The position numbers and the translations under genes are program-made. 64,000 nt of DNA, from the NCBI RefSeq assembly GCF_902728265.1, contig NZ_CACVBR010000001.1, forward strand, positions 124,001-188,000, written 5' to 3'. Shown here in pieces: positions 17,962 to 26,973 of the stretch; positions within the stretch are counted from its first letter, which is position 1, and each line of letters opens with the position of its first letter. The notes beneath the pieces are model-generated. The model ran no database searches. It saw only the letters and a program-made list of their open reading frames with translations, and had not been told where the DNA came from. This stretch comes from Chryseobacterium potabilaquae. GTDB lineage: Bacteria; Bacteroidota; Bacteroidia; Flavobacteriales; Weeksellaceae.

Positions 17962-18738
17962 TTAAAATTTGATTACAGACTTCATTCTCTCATTTTCTTC
18001 CATTACCAATTCGTCATCAACAAGAATCTTTCCTGAATGTTCATCAATAATGATTTTTTTTCTTTGAGCAATTTCCATCTGTTTTTGTGGAGGAATTGTA
18101 AAAAACGATCCTTTAGGAGCTCCTCTTTCCAATCCTACTACTGCAAGACCATTTACTGAATTTGTTCTAATTCTGTTATAAGAAGCCAACAATCTATCAT
18201 CAATTTTAGATCCAAATTCTTTAGACTGTTCTAAAAGATATTCTTCTTCTTTTTGAGTTTCAGAAATAAGACCTTCCAATTCATCTTTCTTAAACTTCAA
18301 GTGATTCTTCAACTCATTAATTTTTGAGTCAAGATCATTCAATGTTTCATTTTTATGACTAATCTTAGCTCCAAATTCTTTTATTCTTTTTTCAGCAAGT
18401 TGAATTTCAAGTTCCTGATATTCAACCTCTTTACTTAAAGCTTCAAACTCTTTATTGTTTCTTACATTATCTTGTTGAGACTTGTATTTATCAATTAAAG
18501 TTTTTGCATGGTTAATTACTTCATGCTTAGTTTTTATCTGATCTTCCTGATCTTTGATATCTGCATGAAACTTTTCAGCACGTTTCTCAAGTCCTTCAAT
18601 CTCAATTTCAAGATCTTCAACCTCAATTGGCAACTCTCCTCTTGTATTTCGGATTTCATCCAATCTTGAATCAATGATCTGCAAATCATATAAAGCTCTT
18701 AATTTTTCTTCAACTGAAATATCGTTGGTTTTTGCCAT
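17962..18738 (-). CDS. Coiled-coil protein with degenerate C4 zinc ribbon
   Basis: A 258-aa protein, mostly a long antiparallel coiled coil (residues 25-190), followed by the conserved tail LERGAPKGSFFTIPPQKQM and IIIDEHSGKILVDDEL. In the wider family this tail is a zinc ribbon with two Cys-x2-Cys pairs; here all four cysteines are absent (APKGS and DEHSG replace them), so zinc binding is unlikely. The stop-to-start gap to the upstream NIF3 gene is 2 bases, and NIF3 and zinc-ribbon coiled-coil genes are neighbours in many bacteria. Function unknown. Confidence 0.8.
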   Translation of the reverse strand: MAKTNDISVEEKLRALYDLQIIDSRLDEIRNTRGELPIEVEDLEIEIEGLEKRAEKFHADIKDQEDQIKTKHEVINHAKTLIDKYKSQQDNVRNNKEFEALSKEVEYQELEIQLAEKRIKEFGAKISHKNETLNDLDSKINELKNHLKFKKDELEGLISETQKEEEYLLEQSKEFGSKIDDRLLASYNRIRTNSVNGLAVVGLERGAPKGSFFTIPPQKQMEIAQRKKIIIDEHSGKILVDDELVMEENERMKSVIKF

Positions 18739-18740
18739 AT

Positions 18741-19838
18741 CTAAAGGAAATAATTTACTGGGTTTGTTTTTTCGCTAGATTTTGAGATTGCAAATGTACT
18801 AAATTTTTGTGACAAAATTTCAAATAATTGTTGAGTTACAAATTGTTCTGATTCATAATGTCCTACATCACATAATAACATTTTTGATTCTGCTAAAAAA
18901 TAATCATGATATTTCAAATCTCCTGTAAGATAAGCATCACATTTTTTTGATAATGCTGATTGTATTCCACTAGCTCCCGATCCACCTAAGACCCCTACTC
19001 TTTTAATTTTTTTATGAATAAATTGAGAATGTTTAATGACCTCAAGATTAAATTTTTCTTTAACGAATTCCAAAAAATATTTTTCATTCATTTCTTCTTC
19101 AAACTCTCCATACATTCCCAACCCTGAATATAGATTTTCATTATCAATATTATAAACTTGATAAGCAACTTCTTCATATGGATGCACAGATTTCATTGCC
19201 GATATAATTTGATTCTTTTTATAATCTTCAAAAATGAATGTTATCATATCTTCATCTACATTCTCACGTACATTCTTTTGTCCTAAAAAGGGATTTGAAC
19301 CTTCAATAGGTCTAAAGGTACCATTTCCATTTACTGTAAAACTACATTGATCATAAAAACCTATATTTCCAGCGCCCGCAGAAAAAACAGCTTCTTTTAT
19401 TTTCTCTGAAAAATCTTTCGGCACAAAAACAGTTAACTGCTTTAAATTATTTTTCTTGGGTTGAAGGATTTTTAAATTCCTCAACCCCAACTGAGTACAA
19501 ATTCCCGCATTAACTCCCAGAAAATCATTATCAAACGCAGTGTGAATGGCATAAATAGCAATTTTATTTTCTATAGCCTTCAAAATTGCTCTTTCCACAT
19601 AATTTTTACCGGTTAATGCCTTTAGTCCTGAAAAAATAATAGGATGAAAACATACCACAAGATTACAATTTTTCTGAATAGCTTCGGATATTACATTCTC
19701 CAAAGCATCATGACAAACCAATATTCCATTCACCTGACGATCCGGAGCGCCACATAATAACCCCACATTATCAAAACCTTCTGCCTGCTGCAACGGAATA
19801 CGCTCTTCTATTTTTGAAATCACCTCACTTATTGTCAT
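18741..19838 (-). CDS. NIF3-like dinuclear metal-centre protein
   Basis: The 365-aa product has both halves of the NIF3/DUF34 fold: GFDNVGLLCG near residue 21, CFHPIIFSGLKALTG near 63, IHTAFDNDFLGVN near 98 and, at the end, RVGVLGGSGASG and LLCDVGHYESEQF carrying the remaining metal ligands. The extra segment at about 130-235 is the PII-like insertion of the long YqfO type. It forms hexameric rings in characterised relatives; the reaction is uncertain. It is the first gene of a two-gene operon with the coiled-coil protein. Confidence 0.88.
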   Translation of the reverse strand: MTISEVISKIEERIPLQQAEGFDNVGLLCGAPDRQVNGILVCHDALENVISEAIQKNCNLVVCFHPIIFSGLKALTGKNYVERAILKAIENKIAIYAIHTAFDNDFLGVNAGICTQLGLRNLKILQPKKNNLKQLTVFVPKDFSEKIKEAVFSAGAGNIGFYDQCSFTVNGNGTFRPIEGSNPFLGQKNVRENVDEDMITFIFEDYKKNQIISAMKSVHPYEEVAYQVYNIDNENLYSGLGMYGEFEEEMNEKYFLEFVKEKFNLEVIKHSQFIHKKIKRVGVLGGSGASGIQSALSKKCDAYLTGDLKYHDYFLAESKMLLCDVGHYESEQFVTQQLFEILSQKFSTFAISKSSEKTNPVNYFL

Positions 19839-19900
19839 TTTATTCAGTATGTTTGCTACGAAAGTAAGGATAATTTGTTAATTTTAAAAAAACTGAAATA

Positions 19901-20728
19901 ATGGAAAGAGAACACAATCTTATTCCTGCAGATACCCTATGGAAAAGTTTTCTTTATCGGATTATCTATCGTTCTGATACTAGGCTCGGAAAATTATTTG
20001 ATATCATATTATTATCTTTAATTTTTCTGAGCACCATCATTATTATGATGGAGAGCGTTCCCAAAATTGACAAAAAGTTCCACTATACTTTTATTGTCCT
20101 CGAATGGATTATTTCCTTATTCTTCACAGCTGAATATTGGGCCCGTATAATTGTTGTTAAAAATAAAAAAAATTATATTTTCAGCTTTTTTGGAATCATT
20201 GATTTTTTGGCTTTAGTTCCATTTTACTTAAGCTTTATTTTTCCTGTTACTAAGTATTTTTTAATCTTCAGAATGCTTAGGATGCTTAGAATATTCAGGA
20301 TTTTCAATCTACTAGATTTCATGAATGACGGTTATTTTATTGTAAGAGCCTTAAAAAACAGTTCCAGAAAAATTTATATTTTTCTTTTATTTTTAGTTAT
20401 ATTTTCAGTGATCGTAGGTTCTTTGATGTTTATGGTGGAAGGAGGAAGAACCGGCTTTGAAACCATTCCCCAATCCATTTACTGGGCTGTTGTAACCGTA
20501 ACTACAGTTGGGTATGGTGATGTATCTCCCATAACCCCTATGGGAAAGTTTTTTGCAATTATTTTAATGCTAGCCGGCTATTCCATTATTGCGGTTCCCA
20601 CAGGAATTGTAACTGCTGAAATGAGAAACAAAAGACAAAACCTAGAAATAGTTTGTGATAGATGCGGTAATGAAGATATTGACGATGATGCTAGGTATTG
20701 TAAACAGTGTGGCAAGAAATTAGCTTGA
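19901..20728 (+). CDS. Voltage-gated-type potassium channel with C-terminal zinc ribbon
   Basis: The 275-aa protein has six predicted membrane segments. An arginine-spaced S4 (FRMLRMLRIFRIFNLL, 123-138) suggests voltage sensing, and the selectivity filter TVGYGD (202-207) indicates potassium. After S6 a short linker leads to a zinc ribbon with cysteines 252, 255, 267 and 270, a cytoplasmic add-on. The family is often labelled ion transporter. It is transcribed away from NIF3 and is followed closely by a small membrane protein gene. Potassium specificity is well supported; gating behaviour is inferred. Confidence 0.9.
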   Translation: MEREHNLIPADTLWKSFLYRIIYRSDTRLGKLFDIILLSLIFLSTIIIMMESVPKIDKKFHYTFIVLEWIISLFFTAEYWARIIVVKNKKNYIFSFFGIIDFLALVPFYLSFIFPVTKYFLIFRMLRMLRIFRIFNLLDFMNDGYFIVRALKNSSRKIYIFLLFLVIFSVIVGSLMFMVEGGRTGFETIPQSIYWAVVTVTTVGYGDVSPITPMGKFFAIILMLAGYSIIAVPTGIVTAEMRNKRQNLEIVCDRCGNEDIDDDARYCKQCGKKLA

Positions 20729-20771
20729 TATTATATATCACAATCTAATTATTAACTAAAATCACAGAATC

Positions 20772-20930
20772 ATGGAACCAAAAAAGAAAAACAAACCCAA
20801 TAGTTTAGTCATTATACTTTTTTCCCTCATTGTATTAATGATTATTATCTACTTTATACTAGCAACATTCTTCCCTACTATTTTTTCACATATGAATACA
20901 GGTGAAATTCAACCCGTTCCCAATAAATAA
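20772..20930 (+). CDS. Small single-span membrane protein
   Basis: A 52-codon frame from ATG 20772 encodes a lysine-rich head (MEPKKKNKPN), one strong membrane helix of about 25 residues (LVIILFSLIVLMIIIYFIL) and a short tail ending PVPNK. By the positive-inside rule the N-terminus is cytoplasmic. It starts 43 bases after the channel gene and a terminator follows it, so the two are probably co-transcribed. I do not know the family; it could be a channel accessory subunit or an independent small membrane protein. Confidence 0.6.
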   Translation: MEPKKKNKPNSLVIILFSLIVLMIIIYFILATFFPTIFSHMNTGEIQPVPNK

Positions 20931-20953
20931 TCTTTCAATACAGCATATAAGAT

Positions 20954-20981
20954 AATAGGTAGTATATCAATGCTACCTATT
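20954..20981 (+). terminator. Terminator after the channel and small membrane protein
   Basis: AATAGGTAGTA pairs with TGCTACCTATT (one G-T pair) around a 6-base loop, followed by TTTATTT. Confidence 0.8.
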
Positions 20982-21020
20982 TTTATTTAATTCAAAAGCA
21001 TTCATCATCCATAAAAATCA

Positions 21021-21048
21021 AATAACGACCACCAAAGTGATCGCTATT
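21021..21048 (-). terminator. Terminator after the 21074 T9SS gene
   Basis: AATAACGACCAC and GTGATCGCTATT form a 12-bp stem, with two positions that are G-T or A-C depending on the strand, around a 4-base loop. On the minus strand the pairs are Watson-Crick or G-T, and TGATTTTTATG follows. Confidence 0.65.
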
Positions 21049-21073
21049 TATTGATTGCTAATATTGATTAATT

Positions 21074-23815
21074 TTATTTTTTAATAATTTTTACTGTTTG
21101 GGTTGTCTTATCATTCAATTCCAATATGACAAGATACATTCCAGAGTTTAATTCTTCTAAGTTAAGAACTGAAGAAGGACTATTAATTACTTTCACTTGC
21201 TTTCCAGATGCATCATTGATAGTTATTGATTTTACTTTAGAAATATCGGTGATATTGACCACATTAACAAAAGGATTAGGATATAAATTAATCACCTCTT
21301 TTTTCGTTATATCCGGAGAAGGGCAATCTACAATTGCAGTAATTGCCTGCCTTTTAGAAGCACAGCCTCCATCAAATTTCCAATTATAAAAGCTCATAAA
21401 ATAGGTCGGATCAAATCCATTACCCGTAATATTTGCCACTTTTGAAGTATACGGATATACAGCTCCAGATGCATTTCTTTTTAAACCAGAAGAGGGAAGC
21501 TTAGGATAAATAGTATAGTTTCCGGGAGGAAGTTCTATATTAAGATTAATTGTTTGCGCAGTAGTCCCCCCTCCAACATTGGTAGTAAAGGGAACTTCCA
21601 ACAATGGTTTTTCTGATATTGAAGTCCCTTTAAATATTTTAATACCACCTGCTTCCCCTGAAGAAATTGGAAATATATCTACTGAAGAAAATTTTGTTTG
21701 CGAAAGTACAGTAAAATATACCGCCCAAGGAATCGAAGAAGATTGAGTAGTAATCCTTCCCCCTTGAGTCATTACCGACAGAGGTCCTACAGATATAAAT
21801 CTCTCATTAGCAGCTTCAGCATAGTAAGTCGTTGTATTCGTAATAAAAGGAGTCACAAAAGTAGATCCTGTTCCTAATAATTGACCTCCAATCTGACTAT
21901 CATACCATTTAATTATCGTATCAGAATTTGCTATAGCAGAAAGAGTAGCCTGGCTTCCAGGACATATCTTCGCTTCTGTACTAGAAAGGATAGAGGAAGA
22001 TTCACAATTTGTAGTAAAGGCAAAAGCGGACGACCAAGAACTCAACTCATTTTCTTTGCAATGAGATCTTATCCAAACATAGTAAGTTGTTGCAGAAGAA
22101 AGATTTCCTAATGTCACTGATTTTGAAAAACTATTTCCTGACGCAATAGTAGACGACGTAGGAGTATTACGATTCGTTGAGTAATAATATTCATATCCAT
22201 TAGCAGGAACGCCGCCAAGAGCAGTCCAAGAAATATCCGCTCCATAAGATGTCACATTAGAAAGCTTCACTTTGGTAGGAATAAAACACGATGAAGCTGG
22301 TTCCCAGTATACATCGTCCCAATAATATGATTTTGAATCTGCATTATTTTTTATTGCTAATCTAGCATTACCAGGAACTGTTTTTGGAACAGTAACTATA
22401 TATTCTGCATCAGGATCAGAATAAGATCTATTTTCAATATTTATAGTTGATAAATTAACAAAGGTATTTGAATCTCCAATATTAGTAACATACCCCACAT
22501 CTAAAGTTCCCATTCCTGAAGATACTTTAGCCTTAAATCTTAGCCAATGCGTTCCTGCATTAATGTTACTAAATATAGGAAGAACAACAATTGTCGGATT
22601 TTGTGAAGCAGAAGCACTTTGATACATATTTCGAGTTCCCGAAGCCGGACTTGTTGCTGAGATTTTTTGAGATCCTATTCCCGAAATTCTATCCCAACAT
22701 AATGGCACTCCACTTCCCGTAGAATATCCATCAAAGTTTTCATACATACTTGTCCTTTCCGCACAAAGTGTTGTAAAGGTTCCTAATGATGACCAAACAC
22801 TTTTATCAGAATTACCTGAAGAAGACCTTACCCATATATAATATTGTGTTGCAGAATTAAGCTTCTCTAAAAAAGCACTTTTAGTCAAACTTGTCCCCAG
22901 AGGTATTGTGGAAGGTGTAGGAGTTTCATTATCAGTGGAATAGTAATATTCATACCCGTTCAAAGGATTAATTACAGGAACTTTCCATGATATTTCAGCT
23001 GAATTTATAGTAATATTTGAAATGCTAAGGTCCGTAGGAGCTATACAGCTAGGAGGACTCCATGTATAGGTAAGTCCATTAGTCGGCATTCCAGAAGTCG
23101 CATTTGAAATAGTACCAAATGAAGAGGTAATATTAGACTTTTCAGAACTCGAACTTACTGATTCCTTTATGCTATATCCTATTTTATTATGATAATCCAA
23201 ATTATTGCTACCCCGAAGTCCTATTTGCCTTGAGCCAAAGACAGGTTCAGTCCCCATTAAATAGCCTCCATTTTTATATACTATCGATATTACATTAGAA
23301 GTTTCTTTCAATTTAATTTGAAAAGAAAATACATATACATTCGTTTCAGAAACAGAATATGCAGGACGAAAATCTTTCCATTGTATAACCACTTCCCTAT
23401 TAGGGTATACCCCTATTGTCTTCCAGCTTATATTACCCGTTGTTCCTGAAATATTAAAAACAGTATTTAAATCCCCTCCCCATGCAGAAATCGCCCCCTT
23501 ATAAGGTGTACGAGACGAAATAGGAGAAGTAGATGTTGTAGAAGGAGCAGTATCTCCAAAAGTGATAAACCCATTAGTAGATATATATAAGCCTCTATAA
23601 GGTTCACCATTAAAATAAAAGTCATACGGTAATGTGATATGATATACATTACTATCTAAACTACCTGTTGAAGAATTAGCGGTTGGCGTTGCTATTATAT
23701 TTCCTGCGGTAATTTCAGTATAGATTCCATTCGACTGTGAAAAACGATAAGCATTCACTTGAGCATTTAATAGTGTGGCCATTAAAAAAAGGCACATCAG
23801 TAAAGATTTCTTCAT
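21074..23815 (-). CDS. Secreted Fn3/Ig-like protein with type A T9SS sorting domain
   Basis: The 913-aa protein has a signal peptide (LFLMATLLNA before QVNAY). Residues 25-250 form a beta-rich N-terminal domain with GLYISTNGFITFGD, found in surface proteins of this phylum. Fn3 domains lie at about 257-350 and 510-605 (YYIWVRS and YYVWIRSHC signatures), separated by a jelly-roll-like region (NMYQSASAS to YYWDDVYWEP). An Ig-like domain (CPGSQATLSA) follows at 608-685, and the sorting tail runs from NLYPNPFVNVVNI to KIIKK. No catalytic motif. Probable surface adhesin or carbohydrate-binding protein. Its tail closely resembles that of the next gene. Confidence 0.88.
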   Translation of the reverse strand: MKKSLLMCLFLMATLLNAQVNAYRFSQSNGIYTEITAGNIIATPTANSSTGSLDSNVYHITLPYDFYFNGEPYRGLYISTNGFITFGDTAPSTTSTSPISSRTPYKGAISAWGGDLNTVFNISGTTGNISWKTIGVYPNREVVIQWKDFRPAYSVSETNVYVFSFQIKLKETSNVISIVYKNGGYLMGTEPVFGSRQIGLRGSNNLDYHNKIGYSIKESVSSSSEKSNITSSFGTISNATSGMPTNGLTYTWSPPSCIAPTDLSISNITINSAEISWKVPVINPLNGYEYYYSTDNETPTPSTIPLGTSLTKSAFLEKLNSATQYYIWVRSSSGNSDKSVWSSLGTFTTLCAERTSMYENFDGYSTGSGVPLCWDRISGIGSQKISATSPASGTRNMYQSASASQNPTIVVLPIFSNINAGTHWLRFKAKVSSGMGTLDVGYVTNIGDSNTFVNLSTINIENRSYSDPDAEYIVTVPKTVPGNARLAIKNNADSKSYYWDDVYWEPASSCFIPTKVKLSNVTSYGADISWTALGGVPANGYEYYYSTNRNTPTSSTIASGNSFSKSVTLGNLSSATTYYVWIRSHCKENELSSWSSAFAFTTNCESSSILSSTEAKICPGSQATLSAIANSDTIIKWYDSQIGGQLLGTGSTFVTPFITNTTTYYAEAANERFISVGPLSVMTQGGRITTQSSSIPWAVYFTVLSQTKFSSVDIFPISSGEAGGIKIFKGTSISEKPLLEVPFTTNVGGGTTAQTINLNIELPPGNYTIYPKLPSSGLKRNASGAVYPYTSKVANITGNGFDPTYFMSFYNWKFDGGCASKRQAITAIVDCPSPDITKKEVINLYPNPFVNVVNITDISKVKSITINDASGKQVKVINSPSSVLNLEELNSGMYLVILELNDKTTQTVKIIKK

Positions 23816-23936
23816 TTTAATAGCGTTTTAATTGTTATGTTAAATATACTAATTTTATTTCACATAATTGTAATTTAAGTTTAAAATATACACTTATTTC
23901 AACTACAAAACCACCATACATTATATAAATAAAAAA

Positions 23937-23958
23937 CAGCGGTTAAAATTAACCGCTG
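23937..23958 (-). terminator. Terminator after the 23983 T9SS gene
   Basis: CAGCGGTTA and TAACCGCTG form a 9-bp stem with a 4-base loop. On the minus strand six T residues follow directly. It prevents read-through into the neighbouring paralogue. Confidence 0.88.
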
Positions 23959-23982
23959 CTTATAATCAATATGATTTAAAAT

Positions 23983-26616
23983 TTATTTCTTTAAAACTTT
24001 AATTGTTTGTGTTGTTCCATCTTTCATTTCTAATGTCAACAAGTATGCACCCGATTTCAACTCACCCAAACGAAGAGTAGCAGATTCAAGAGTATTGATC
24101 GTTTTTATCAATTTTCCTGAAATATCATTTACCAATACTTTATTTACATTAGCTATATCTGAAATGGTCACTTCATTCACAAAAGGATTAGGATATACTT
24201 TAATTCCGTTTTCTTTTCTTGAAACTTCTGATGTCGCCAAAATAAGAGAGGCATCATAAGCAGATATCATGAAGCTGCCATCCGTTCCACCTCCAGCATT
24301 GGAATATCTCGACACACTAATATAAAGCACAGTACCCGGCGTCTGATTAGTTAAAGAAATTTTAGAAAAACTTCCTGTTCCACTATCATCATCACAAGCA
24401 ATACTGGTTGTACTTGTACAATCTGCAAAGACAGACACTACGGTATCCGTCAATGTCGTTCCTGTATTCGTATCAGTCTCTATTGTTAAGCTTCCCGAAG
24501 CTGGAACAATAACTTTATACCATACATTTCCTCCCACATTGGTTGGAGTATTCAGACAACTAGCAACATGCCCTCCAGTGTTTGTAGCCCCTATAGTAGT
24601 TCCAACAATCGCATTTTGTACAAACGTTCCTCCAGGGGTAAGAGTTGACACATTTGAACATTCATCATTACTAGGAGGTGTAGGCAAAGTTGTGAAAGAT
24701 ACGGATGACCAAACACTCTGAGTTCCCGCACACATTGACCTTACCCAGGCATAATAGGTAGTATTCGGCGTAAGTGGTGGCAAGTTCACACTTGTACCCG
24801 CAATAGGTGTACCGGACGTAGGAGTCGTATTTGTTGTAGAAAACACATATTCATATCCATTTGCAGGCGCTGCTGAAGGAGCGACCCATGTTATCGTAGC
24901 ACTTGTAGAAGTTACAGGTGTTGCTACAAATGACAACGGCTCAGAACAAGCTGGTGCAACGTCAACCTTTATATTATCTACATATAATCTGTTCATATTC
25001 GCTGCTGAATAAGCATTAAATCCAATATAATACACCCCAGAAGTTGGCGGAGTAAAATCTACTAAAGCTGCATTCGCTGTAGTACCATTGGTAATATTAG
25101 AAAAATCTAACAAATCATTATTCATAGACGAACTTGCTGCAGTTGTTCCATACGCAACTTTAAGTTTTTCAGGAAAAGATATTCCACTTGCATTACCATA
25201 AATAAAACTTAACCTATATGTAGTTCCGGCTGTAAGATTTAATCCTTGAGTAAAAAACCAAGCATTTGCGGCATTCGTAGAATGATATGTATAATTGAGA
25301 GCTTTAGTGTTAAAACTTCCAGTCCCAGGAGAGTAAGTAGTCCAATTATTACCACTTCCTACATTTTCTCTTGAAGTACACATAGGAATACTAGGCGTTG
25401 TGGCACTTTCGAAATCTTGAGTATATGGAATATTAGTCCCCCCACAAACTGTGGCAAAACTTCTTTCAGAACAAGAGGCCGAATTACTAGTTGCATTATA
25501 AGAGTTTACAGTATAAAAATAAGTGGTCGCCGTATTTAAAGCAGTAGGAAAAGTATAGGATGTTACATTCCCTAGATCTTGATTATTTAATACATCTGTT
25601 CCTCCTGCTGTAGTTCCCACTGATAATTTATATCCTGTTGCTGCTGTTACCACATCCCAAGTAATTGTAGGGGTTGTAGAAACCCCGCTTGCTGAAGCTT
25701 GAGGTGCAGTAATTGTTGGACAAGGAATCGCACGTGTTGTGAAAGAATTCTCTGTACAACCCGTAGAGGAAACACCCCCATTGTAAGCCGTGATGGTATA
25801 ATAATATTGGGTAGAATATTGTAAAGAGGTCGTTAAAGCATAAGTTGTAACATTCCCTAAATCCTGATTATTTAAAATATTAGTTCCTCCTGGCGTTGTC
25901 CCCATTGATATCCTGTAACCCGTTGCACCATTAACCGCATTCCAAGTAATAGTTGGAGATACCGCTACTCCGGTTGCAGTTGCAGTGGGAGCCGTAACCG
26001 TAGGGCATGCAGGAATAGCACTAGGAGTAAGTCCTAAAAAAGTAACAATAGACTTATTGGCAGTTCGAGCTCCATCAGGAAGTGTCCCCGTCGGATCGGG
26101 ATTGACAGTATCATCTCTAAAATACAATGTATTATTGGATGATCCTGCGTATACATACATGGCTTCAGCTGAACCATTACTATTGTATCCCGGTTTATTT
26201 TCTTCAGCTGCTATGACAAGATTATCTGCATTATTGTAAGGAAATGGGGTAGCAAATCCTATCTCTACCAATCCACCATTATTCGTAACTGTCCCTTCAA
26301 AAACTTTTGTTAATCCAGACAATGGAATCCAATCCGAAACAGAAGTAAAATTAGATTTAGCAGTATGCCCCAGATATACCACCCATTCGCTGGAATTAGT
26401 GATTGTGGCTGTTGAAGAAAGATAAAATTTAAGCCCAGTAATATTACCTGCCGCATCTGCATTAATTTCAGATTTAGGAAAAATCTGCTGCACATACGAA
26501 TACTCATAATAAGTACTAACAGGGGCTGGACCTTTAGTAGTCCCTGTTCCCAAGGTAATTTGCGCAGTAGCACCTATACTCAGGGCCACCATGCATGATA
26601 GTAGAAATTTTCTCAT
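23983..26616 (-). CDS. Secreted multi-Fn3 protein with type A T9SS sorting domain
   Basis: An 877-aa protein with a signal peptide (VALSIGATA before QIT). After an N-terminal beta domain come two nearly identical Fn3-like units (about 201-295 and 296-390, each with GTT-GG-LNNQDLGNVT), a choice-of-anchor J-like jelly roll (390-560, YTQDFES to YVDNIKV), another Fn3 (565-655), a PPC-like domain (660-795, NDECSNVSTL and ACDDDSGTGSFS), and the sorting tail from VYPNPFVNEVTI to KVLKK. No active site is visible. It is presumably anchored to or released from the outer surface, with a role in adhesion or binding. Confidence 0.88.
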   Translation of the reverse strand: MRKFLLSCMVALSIGATAQITLGTGTTKGPAPVSTYYEYSYVQQIFPKSEINADAAGNITGLKFYLSSTATITNSSEWVVYLGHTAKSNFTSVSDWIPLSGLTKVFEGTVTNNGGLVEIGFATPFPYNNADNLVIAAEENKPGYNSNGSAEAMYVYAGSSNNTLYFRDDTVNPDPTGTLPDGARTANKSIVTFLGLTPSAIPACPTVTAPTATATGVAVSPTITWNAVNGATGYRISMGTTPGGTNILNNQDLGNVTTYALTTSLQYSTQYYYTITAYNGGVSSTGCTENSFTTRAIPCPTITAPQASASGVSTTPTITWDVVTAATGYKLSVGTTAGGTDVLNNQDLGNVTSYTFPTALNTATTYFYTVNSYNATSNSASCSERSFATVCGGTNIPYTQDFESATTPSIPMCTSRENVGSGNNWTTYSPGTGSFNTKALNYTYHSTNAANAWFFTQGLNLTAGTTYRLSFIYGNASGISFPEKLKVAYGTTAASSSMNNDLLDFSNITNGTTANAALVDFTPPTSGVYYIGFNAYSAANMNRLYVDNIKVDVAPACSEPLSFVATPVTSTSATITWVAPSAAPANGYEYVFSTTNTTPTSGTPIAGTSVNLPPLTPNTTYYAWVRSMCAGTQSVWSSVSFTTLPTPPSNDECSNVSTLTPGGTFVQNAIVGTTIGATNTGGHVASCLNTPTNVGGNVWYKVIVPASGSLTIETDTNTGTTLTDTVVSVFADCTSTTSIACDDDSGTGSFSKISLTNQTPGTVLYISVSRYSNAGGGTDGSFMISAYDASLILATSEVSRKENGIKVYPNPFVNEVTISDIANVNKVLVNDISGKLIKTINTLESATLRLGELKSGAYLLTLEMKDGTTQTIKVLKK
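25446..26013. repeat. Two tandem Fn3 units of about 285 bp
   Basis: Matching blocks lie 285 bases apart; for example the segment beginning ACATTCCCTA at 25565 recurs at 25850. The shift equals 95 codons, one Fn3-like domain. The copies remain similar at DNA level, implying a fairly recent duplication. Confidence 0.7.
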
Positions 26617-26973
26617 TTAGTATATTTTAAATAGAACCGTAAATGTATAAAATTTATTTAACTAAAATTAAAACAAATTAGATTTTATTAAAACAAATAA
26701 ATCATATTTAAAATTTATTTACGAATAAAATAAGAAAAAACAAGAAAATACAAAACAATAATAAAAAATCAAAAACAATTGAATTATACACAAACAACTA
26801 AAAAACAAATACTTAAATTACAAAAACAAAACAATCATTTAATTATATTTTAATTCAAATAAGCATAAAAACTAAAAAAAATTCAATATTATTGATTTTT
26901 ATATTTATTTATTTCAAAATTAAAAAAAAAGCAACCCAAGGGTCACTTTCTCTATTAATATATTGGAGTTTTT
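26617..26973. other. 357-bp AT-rich spacer between a T9SS gene and dnaE
   Basis: Very A-rich, with several poly-A tracts and no credible reading frame. It must hold the promoter of the 26616 gene, but I find no full TAnnTTTG match on the minus strand. The only other item is the dnaE terminator at its right end. Confidence 0.5.
26931..26946 (-). terminator. Probable terminator after dnaE
   Basis: On the minus strand GTGACC and GGTTGC pair around CTTG, with G-T pairs, and are followed by nine T residues. The stem is short and partly wobble-paired, so confidence rests mainly on the T run and its place 28 bases after the stop. Confidence 0.5.
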
